A stretch of DNA of 64,000 bases from Rhizophlyctis rosea (taxonomy: Eukaryota; Chytridiomycota; Chytridiomycetes; Rhizophlyctidales; Rhizophlyctidaceae): the NCBI GenBank assembly GCA_027596075.1, contig JADGJC010000025.1, positions 124,001 through 188,000 of the forward strand. Reading direction: 5' to 3'. The stretch's first letter is position 1; each line of letters begins with the position of its first letter. The notes beneath the pieces were generated by a model. That model searched no databases. It was not told the DNA's origin and was given only the letters and a program-made list of their open reading frames with translations. The translations under genes were made by a program, and so were the position numbers. Positions 57,042-64,000 of this stretch are shown here, piece by piece.

Positions 57042-57586
57042 TGTTGTGCCAGATACAGGTTATGGGTGCAGTCAGGATGGTAATGGGCTGAGAAAAATAG
57101 TTGGCCAGGGACTGCGTGCACATGCTAAAAAATGGTCGAATCGTTGAAAGTCAAATTGGGGGCTCAAATTTCAATGCTCAACAAATCATGTGACTTGATT
57201 TTGGGATAATGATACCTACATAACACATAAAGTCACGCGTGTCAAAGGGTAGTGTAATGAGTATGAGCAAGCAATTGGTAATCCAAGTTGCTGCACCACC
57301 TTCTTTCTTGCTGCCGTCCTGTGCGCTGCCCTCAACTCGCTCAACCTAGCTCAACTCGCTCAAAGCCATACTCATCCATTCAAGACGTTCAAATCTCTCT
57401 CAGCTCATTACAGCGCGCCCATTGTGCAACTGCCAGAATAGAAGGCAGGTGTTTGTTCTCCGCATGGGCATTTGACTATGTCACCAGGTTGACCCTTTCC
57501 CCTTGCCATTTTGGCTGCTCACATCATAGTTTGCAAGTTTTGCAACAATTCGCTATACCGAACGCACTGCATATTTACGGTCGAGG
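57042..57586. promoter_or_regulatory. Divergent intergenic region before vinculin-like gene
   Basis: About 545 bp between outward-facing starts. CTCAACTCGCTCAA is repeated around 57329-57362 (three related copies). No gene seen. Confidence 0.4.
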
Positions 57587-60500
57587 ATGCACACTGTTAC
57601 GTCAAAGGCAGTTCTCACTCCACTGGCCGATGCGGTAACATCCCTCATCGTCACAGTCAGTGATGCCGAGACGGAAGGGACACCCATGCCAGATCTGTAA
57701 GCTACTACTGCACTTGACACAGCGCACACCGGCATATTCAGGGTGCAACTCATCGCATATTTTCCCAGCTCGGCTTTGGCACAGGCTGTTGACGCCCAAA
57801 TCACCAACTTAGTGGATATTGCGAAGCAAATTGCTCAACAACCGAACGCTGACGACATCTTGAGAAAGGAAGTCCCTGAAGCTTGTGGTGATGGTAAGCC
57901 TTGCATTTGCATGATACTTGACTTTGTTGATACTTATCAATTGAGTTAGTGACCAAATCATCACATCTACTGGTATCCTCCTGCAGCGACACACTTCTTT
58001 CCGACCGATACTCACCAAAAGGACGGAACGATCTGCTTGAAGCAGTCAAAGGCATCCTGACTGGCACCACAAAGTTACTAAATGTAGTTGATGATGCTGA
58101 TGTGCGACGGATTCTTGCATGCTGCAAAACCGTCGAAGGGCATCTTGCGAACATCGAGTTGTATGGAGCACCACCGACCACCCCATCATCTTCGCCAGCA
58201 GAAGCGCAAAAACAATACATATCCACCATCGGTCAAGGATCCCAGGCCATTGTCACATTGGCCCAATTGACCACCAAGCGCGTCAATGAGCTGGTGTATG
58301 CCGCGCTGCAGACACGTCTGCAAGCAGCCATTGCAGTGTTGACGAAGGAGAGTCCTTTACTGATAACAGCGTGCAAGGCGGCATTGGTCAATCCCAGCAG
58401 CGAAAGTGCGAGAAGTCTTCGAAATGGAGTGTGCCAACGACTTGCTCTCACTTGCAAAGAAATCGCAATTGTCGTTACCTTCACTACGGAAGAGGAAGCG
58501 GTGGCTCTACATGTAAGACCTGCAAATATTTGTGCATGGTTTCCAACCATTTTCTCATTATTTATACTTCCCTCATTGCAATATCAGAACATAAGAGATG
58601 TCGGCAAAATGCAAAGACTCATGAATACAGAGATGTCATCAAAACTCATGGCTGCAGCACAATCGGGATCATCTGAACAGGTAACGGCGGTTTTGAAAGA
58701 GGAGGATGCAGCTATGGATATCATCCTTACGTATGCTAGAGGTAAGGATTGTGGTCTGCCGCACTGCAAAGGGCATTTTTGTCATGCACATAAAATTGAT
58801 ACCTTCACCAGATGCCCTATCGGTCTTGACGGATCCCAAGCAGAAAACTGAGATCAACGGGCTCGTGGAGGACATCGCCACCGCACGAGTAGAAGTGAAT
58901 CGAAACTCACTAGAGGCACACCTCGACGCACGACGGCAAACTCTTCTACTAGACGCACATGAACTTCTTGTCAGACGCACCTCAGTTCTCGAAACTGGCA
59001 TCAACCGCGCAATCGTAGGGGACGTAACAACTGCTTTCAGCTCTTTATCATCCACCACCAACCCAGCAACGGCGTTGGGCCGTCTACATGCCGCAACTTC
59101 CGCCCCAACACCAAACAAAGAGCAAGTCGCGGAAGCTGTGAAGCAATTCGCAGGCTTGTCCAAACAACTCACGACCCTGGCGACTATGGCAATCGAGTCA
59201 ATAGCTGATGAAAGTCCTGCACTTGCCCATGACATACAAATGCGTCGAGACAGGGTTGAACAGCTTGCGGCCGCGGTGGAGGCCGCTGCTCAGCTGGTTG
59301 CTGCCGGAGGAGGGAAAGACGCAGTGGCAATGGAGTACTACAAAGGTGTCATGTCTGCTTATGTTGAATATGTGAAGGATTTGGAGAAGGTCATGATTGG
59401 ACAGGAAGGTGTATTCAAGGCGCATGAATTGGTTTCGGGAACACGTGAGTAGCGTCATCTTCGATATCTCATGACTTTACACATCTTGACATGAGTGTCA
59501 ATTAGAAAATGCCATCGAGCAGCACATGGTAGCGCTCGAGTCAGCTACCGCAGCAGGCGACATTGAGGCAACCAGGCGCGAAGCTGCCCACCTGGCGGCA
59601 GCTGCAAACAACTTTGTCGCTGTCGCGAGGCGGGAGCTGGAGAATACTGGTGACACGGCGTACAAAAGCGAGCTTCAGACCAGGATTTTCCAAGTTGAGA
59701 TGGGTACGGACTGCTGCAATCTGTCTTCCTTGGCTCTTGGTCGTGCTCAAGAGATCTAATTGAAATATTCCAATGAAATTTCTCAGAACTTCCCAATATC
59801 CTACGATCCGCAATGATGGTCTCACATACCACCGATTCAGCTGCCATCACCGCAGGATCTAACTTATTTGCATCCATACGCGGGCTCACCGACACCCTCG
59901 CGGCTTTGGGAGATGTGATGAAGATAAACAGAGATGCTCCACCTGATGTTTTGGCTGTTCCGTCCAGACCCGCAACTCCCCCTCCCGACGAAGAAGAGAT
60001 CGAGATTATTGATGCGGCGGAAGGCACGGTGAAGGGTGTTGAGCCTGTCATATTAGCGCAAGCGGGAGGGCTGGAAGTGGTTGGTGTGGCCGTCGGCGGA
60101 GGCGGTGACAGTCCTGAAGGACAAGATCAACTTGGTGCATCACTTGGGCAACCACAAGGCCCGGAAGGCCGACCGCGGGCAAGCGTGGTGTCTACGAGAT
60201 CTCGTCGCGCCAGTGTTTTGTCAAATAGGTCCGGCAACAGATCGCGCCGTGCGAGTGTCCTTTCAAATGCCCCACCTCCGCCGGGGATGGTGATTGACCA
60301 CCAGTTGGAACAACTGGCGGAGAAGTTTGAAGATGCAGTCATCATCGACGATGCCGCGCCCGTAATGCTGACGGAGGCAGAAGCGAAAGCCGATCCGATC
60401 AAAGTAAGGACTTCGTTGAAACATCAGCTCACTCCACTTAGCAACCGGACTAAGACTTGAAATTCATTCCCAACTATCACAGGCCGCCGGTCAAGAACTG

Positions 60501-61001
60501 AAAGTCGAAACTGCAAACTGGAGCTCAGACGAAAACCCCATCATAACTACCGCAACTCACCTATCAACCCATCTCCTCTCCCTCTCAGAATACCACACCT
60601 CCCTCCGCCATTCAGCAACCCCCGCAAACAAAAAATCCTTCATCTCAACCGCCCAACAAATCACCTCGGAATCACTCACATTCACCAAAACCGTCCGCCA
60701 ACTCGCCTCCGTCTGCACCGACAAACGCCTGCGAAAAACCCTCCTCCTCCACTTGGAGCGCATCGAGAGTTTAGGACAGCAGCTGAAAATCGTGGCGGCG
60801 GTCAAGGCTGCTAATCCGGGGGATAGGGACCAGGATGCGCAGTTGGTGGGGTGTGCGACGAATTTGATGAAGGCTACGAAAGCGTGTTTGAGGGATTGTG
60901 AGAGTGCTAGTTTGAGAGTTGAGGAGGGGAAGGGGGGGAATGTGAGGTTTAGGAGGCAGATTTATAGGTTTAAGATGTATGGGAGTGGGGAGGGACGGTG
61001 A
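57587..61001 (+). CDS. Vinculin/alpha-catenin family actin-binding protein
   Basis: Eight exons: 57587-57696, 57769-57893, 57950-58512, 58588-58741, 58812-59444, 59506-59703, 59787-60403 and 60483-61001, with consistent phases, about 970 residues. The N-terminus (DAVTSLIVTVSDAETEGTPM, ITNLVDIAKQIA, GRNDLLEAVKGILTGTTKLL, DDADVRRILACCKTVEGHLA) matches the first helical bundle of vinculin/alpha-catenin. Alanine-rich helices continue, then a Pro/acidic linker with arginine-rich SRRASVLS repeats (about 60180-60270) in the position of the vinculin neck. The last exon is a tail bundle ending LVGCATNLMKATKACLRDCE and a basic segment, like the vinculin tail. In animals these proteins couple membranes to actin. 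Presence in a fungus is less usual and suggests an ancestral opisthokont gene. The final exon switches sharply from C- to G-rich near 60755. Confidence 0.87.
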
Positions 61002-61185
61002 GCGGTAGGTGAGGTAGGCATAAGAGTTAGTGTTTTGTAGTAGTAGAGTTTCAAGGTTTGAAATTGTGGTTTCGTAGTGATGCCTTGTTAATTTGGCGGC
61101 ATCAGAAAAGCAAAACACAGGAGCACGTTATTGATCTGTGTATACAAGATGGCAAAAGGAAGCTATCTACATTTATATCGTACAA
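61002..61185. other. Convergent spacer, 184 bp
   Basis: Between the stops of the vinculin-like and CCDC34-like genes. No features beyond presumed 3' UTRs. Confidence 0.45.
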
Positions 61186-62727
61186 TCATACAGGTTTCCA
61201 AAACCGTTTTTCAATCGCCTCTTTTCGAGCGGCACCATGTCGGCTACTTCTCTCCGTCCCACACCTGGAAGGCGCACCGCTACGATCCCCACCCCGACTT
61301 GCCATCCCGGTTGCTCCACCACTCGCGACCAAAATCCGATACTTCCTCAAATAGTCCGGTGCAACGCTAGAATAAAAATCGTACTCTCTGTATAGATGTG
61401 GTGGAGATAAAACCCCTTCCCCGCCTTTCCGTTTCCCTTTTCCTTTCTTCCCATCGCATCCGCCTGCACTCCCACCCCCGCCACTCTTTGGCACAACGTC
61501 CACCCAAGCCTGTTTTGGTACCCATCTCTTCTCTTTCCCACCATCCTTTTCACCCTCTTTATCCCTTTCCCTACTTTGCCTCTTCCAAACCTCAAAAGCC
61601 CTCTTCCCCCTCTCCCGCTTCTCTTCCTCCCTCTCTTTCTTCCTCCGTTCCTCAACAACCATCAGCTGTCGCTCCTCCTCCTCCTTCCCCCGCTTCGCCT
61701 TCTCCCAAACCATAAGCTCATGGTGCACCCTCTCAGCATGTTGGGAACGTCGCCGCTCCTCTTCGGCTTCTTTCTGGCGTTGAGTAGCAAGTGTGGCACG
61801 TTGGAGGTTGCGGAGCTGGGACTGGAGCGTGCGTTTTTGAGCGAGCCAGGCGTTGAATACGGCGTCATTTTGGTTGGGATTTGATGCCGGATGAGAGGCG
61901 CGTGGGTTTTTGAAAGATGTTTGAGCGGGAGTTGGGGGTGGTGCGGAAGTGGGTGTTTGGTAGATTGAGACTGTTTGGCCGGATTTTGACAGATATGGTA
62001 CTGGACTGGGTGTAGCCATTCTAATGCCTATTGATGAAACACCCGACTGCTTCCCATGCTTATGTTTCCGCTTCCTCTCCATCCACCTTTGGAACGCCTC
62101 GTCATCCCTATGGAGGTCTAGATGTTTGTACTCTTCTATAGCTTCGTGGAGTGGAGAGAGAGGTCGCGATGATGTTGAACTGGGTGCATATTGTTGTTGC
62201 GGCGAAGGTAGAGAGATGATAGAGTGGGACGTGGAAAGGTCTTTGATAGTGAGGGGATGATCAGGTGTTTTCGTATTCTCCGGTTGGGAAAGCTTGATTT
62301 TTGGCGGTGATGGTGGTGGAGTATGATCTCGATCAGTGTTATATGATGGTGGACTATCTGGACCTGGCTCTTTGTTAACTTTCTCCGCCTCTCTGCTGAG
62401 CTGCAAATTGCGGGAAAAGTCCACTTCTAACTCATAATCAAATTCGCTGCCGTCAGCTCCGTCTATACTACCAACACCTTCATCCTCGTCCTCACCGGGT
62501 CCCGAAATGGACTCAAAAGTTACCGAATAATCAGAAGGCGGATCCTTCACAGAGATATCTCCGCCATTGTTTTGCACCTCATTTTCTGCTGCCTTCAATT
62601 GTTTGGTTTGTCTCCTACTGGTGTCGTCCGCCTCAGGCTCTTTTGAATCTTTTACGAAGTCGATGAAAATATCTGAACATATACTTTCGGACTTTGGATC
62701 CTCCGGATGCTGTCCATCTTCCCACAT
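61186..62727 (-). CDS. CCDC34-like (DUF4207) coiled-coil protein, probable ciliary
   Basis: A single open exon from ATG 62727 to the stop at 61186, 513 residues. The first 230 residues are acidic and Ser/Pro-rich. Two short F-x-x-W-[LM]-x-x-K units (AFQRWMERKRK near residue 220 and VFNAWLAQKRTLQ near residue 300) flank a Pro/Thr linker. A long, highly charged single helix follows (EEERRRSQHAERVHHELMVW... to about residue 400), then FEVWKRQSRERDKE and a Gly/Lys-rich tail. The repeated F/W-W-L-x-K and charged-helix pattern resembles CCDC34 and related proteins linked to intraflagellar transport and sperm flagella. Family assignment is moderate, since charged coiled coils look alike. Its divergent partner is CCDC39. 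Confidence 0.62.
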   Translation of the reverse strand: MWEDGQHPEDPKSESICSDIFIDFVKDSKEPEADDTSRRQTKQLKAAENEVQNNGGDISVKDPPSDYSVTFESISGPGEDEDEGVGSIDGADGSEFDYELEVDFSRNLQLSREAEKVNKEPGPDSPPSYNTDRDHTPPPSPPKIKLSQPENTKTPDHPLTIKDLSTSHSIISLPSPQQQYAPSSTSSRPLSPLHEAIEEYKHLDLHRDDEAFQRWMERKRKHKHGKQSGVSSIGIRMATPSPVPYLSKSGQTVSIYQTPTSAPPPTPAQTSFKNPRASHPASNPNQNDAVFNAWLAQKRTLQSQLRNLQRATLATQRQKEAEEERRRSQHAERVHHELMVWEKAKRGKEEEERQLMVVEERRKKEREEEKRERGKRAFEVWKRQSRERDKEGEKDGGKEKRWVPKQAWVDVVPKSGGGGSAGGCDGKKGKGKRKGGEGVLSPPHLYREYDFYSSVAPDYLRKYRILVASGGATGMASRGGDRSGAPSRCGTERSSRHGAARKEAIEKRFWKPV

Positions 62728-62987
62728 CTGATGTTGCTATTGAGGAGTTTTATTTTGAGTCTCGAAGTAGCAGATTTGTGCAAGTATCGGGAGGTGATGA
62801 GCTCAAACGCAAAAGAACTGTGAATCTGAGAAGCCAGTGGGGCACTCTGCTGGTCTTCTTGACCAGATCAAGGTGGGGGTCGTCGCTTACGTAAGGACCA
62901 TCACCACATCATCTATCTCGCCTCCATCACCTTGCAACCCTGCCAATTTTCTCCCACCGCATCTGCTCTTTGGGGGCATATATCAAA
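62728..62987. promoter_or_regulatory. Shared divergent promoter of CCDC34-like gene and CCDC39
   Basis: Only 260 bp separate the two ATGs, so one promoter probably serves both genes, linking two ciliary functions. GTTGCTAT (about 62734) and a CTTGCAAC (about 62931) resemble X-box half-sites, but no full RFX palindrome is seen. Confidence 0.55.
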
Positions 62988-64000
62988 ATGCTCAGCTTCG
63001 ACGACAATGTCCATGTCCATTCATTACCTCCATTCGCCACTGAAGAAAACAAGAAGCTCAGCCAGGAGGTGCAGTAACCATATCACCCCAGCGTTTCTCG
63101 CAATCATGTTAACATCCCGATCGTTTTGCAGATTCGTTCAGCTGAAGAACAGCTGTCGAATTTCCTGGCCATCATCGATGACAACTCCACAAGGGCTGAT
63201 TCCATGTTGCTGCACATGAAGAATGTTCAGCAAGAACTTGCCCATACTCATGTATGTTTGCGACAGGTGCCTCAATCCTCTCTCAGAATTTAGACATGAA
63301 CTCATATCGTTATGTACCCAACCAGGCCCTGAATGATGCAAAAACCCGGCAAATAGAAACGGAAGACCACTTCAAACAGCTGGCGGAGAGAGAAGCCGGC
63401 CGCCTGGGCCTTGAGATCAAGCGGATGGAGAAGGAGATTGCCCATATCACGGATCATGTATGTAAACTCCTTTGCTACCACCATCTACACAACTCAAGAC
63501 CAATGTACCACTTTCGTACCTTACAGCTAAACACCCTACAAAACAACATCTATCGGGGCAATGAGCGCATCGATGCTGTCCGAACGGAGCTAAAGTTGGA
63601 GAAGGAGGAGCTGGATGAGTGGTTGCGTGTCCAAACCGAAAAAGAAGAGGACAACATGGCGTTGTTAAAGTACACAAAGGAGGACGAAAGCAAAATCAAG
63701 GAGCTCTCTTTGACGATTGAGAAACTTATGGTTGAAGTAAATAAGAAGAAAGCGACTCTTAGTGCTGAGGTGAATGTCAACCAGGACCCGTAGAAGTTGA
63801 AATACTTCTGGGAAGAGTTGAACAAACGGTTTACAGGTGACAGAAACCCAAGTGGCGCAAATCGAGCTTGATAAGACAACGGAAGAATTCAAACGTTTAC
63901 ATCGGGAAAGGCACGATCTTATTGCGCAATGGGAGGCGGCTATTGATAATATGAAGAAGCGGGATCAGGATATTTTGGATGCGCAGGGAAGGTATCAGGA
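62988..64000 (+). CDS. CCDC39: CCDC39/FAP59, axonemal 96-nm molecular ruler subunit (5' part; runs off window)
   Basis: Five exons in phase 0: 62988-63068, 63132-63251, 63326-63457, 63527-63769 and 63837 to the window edge. The N-terminus reads PPFATEENKKLSQEI, as in animal CCDC39 (NEEN-K-L). Next come MLLHMKNVQQELAHT, ALNDAKTRQIETEDHFKQLA, REAGRLGLEIKRMEKE, LKYTKEDESKIKELSLTIEK and AQIELDKTTEEFKRLHRERH. All are continuous heptads. With CCDC40, this protein forms the coiled-coil ruler that sets the 96-nm repeat and docks inner dynein arms and radial spokes. Exon 1 (81 nt) has an isolated 91%-identical copy at 8957-9037 on the other strand. Confidence 0.94.

Noticed and set aside
62728..62987. 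RFX X-box in the ciliary divergent promoter
   Set aside because: Only half-site-like sequences are visible; no inverted repeat with proper spacing.
1..64000. CRISPR arrays, rRNA, tRNA, operons or Shine-Dalgarno sites
   Set aside because: Intron-rich eukaryotic sequence; no array-type repeats, no rRNA-like blocks and no convincing tRNA were seen by eye. A tRNAscan run would be decisive for tRNA.

Overview
This window is eukaryotic nuclear DNA, most likely from a flagellated (zoosporic, chytrid-like) fungus. Genes are split by many short GT-AG introns, mostly about 50-120 nt. Gene content mixes fungal or opisthokont housekeeping genes (Dre2, Cia2, DGAT2, AP-2 sigma, Med13, a DUF4874/DUF4832 protein) with genes kept only by organisms that build motile cilia: CFAP299, kinesin-9/KIF9, CCDC39 and a CCDC34-like protein. 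Spacing is compact, with several divergent or convergent pairs. The exon coordinates come from reading the sequence by eye against remembered protein families, so each may be off by one or two bases.

Left part (1-15,000): the N-terminal half of an unrecognised protein with a SUMO-interacting-like motif (minus); a FET-family (FUS/EWS/TAF15-like) RNA-binding protein (minus, 1232-3196) divergent from DRE2 (plus, 3638-4946); a multi-pass membrane protein lacking its first exon (minus, 5989-7597); a stray copy of CCDC39 exon 1 (minus, 8957-9037); and a MOV10/SDE3-type RNA helicase (plus, 9683 to an assembly gap at 14429-14438).

Middle (15,000-31,500): an F-box-like protein, a coiled-coil protein, a GT17 glycosyltransferase divergent from CIA2, CFAP299, a DUF4874/DUF4832 protein, a Doc/Fic-fold locus with a broken frame, DGAT2, AP2S1 (with a 5-nt exon), a SET-domain protein, and some unresolved spliced coding blocks.

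Right part (31,600-64,000): a very large RGS-C1-RA-DH-PH RhoGEF; RALGAPB (minus) divergent from KIF9 (plus); an annexin with a Pro/Gly/Gln-rich head; MED13; an unrecognised three-exon gene; a vinculin/alpha-catenin family gene; and a CCDC34-like gene divergent from CCDC39, which runs off the window.

Themes: cytosolic Fe-S assembly (Dre2, Cia2), cilia (CFAP299, KIF9, CCDC39, CCDC34-like), small-GTPase and cytoskeletal control (RhoGEF, RalGAP-beta, vinculin, annexin) and RNA biology (FET protein, MOV10-like helicase). They are scattered, not arranged as operons. The most unusual signals are: an abrupt switch inside many exons from a C-rich to a G-rich coding strand; exon 1 of CCDC39 duplicated about 54 kb away; micro-exons of 5, 21 and 22 nt; two FET zinc fingers with the same odd CxC spacing and the same intron position; and promoter arrays of 10-11-bp repeats.
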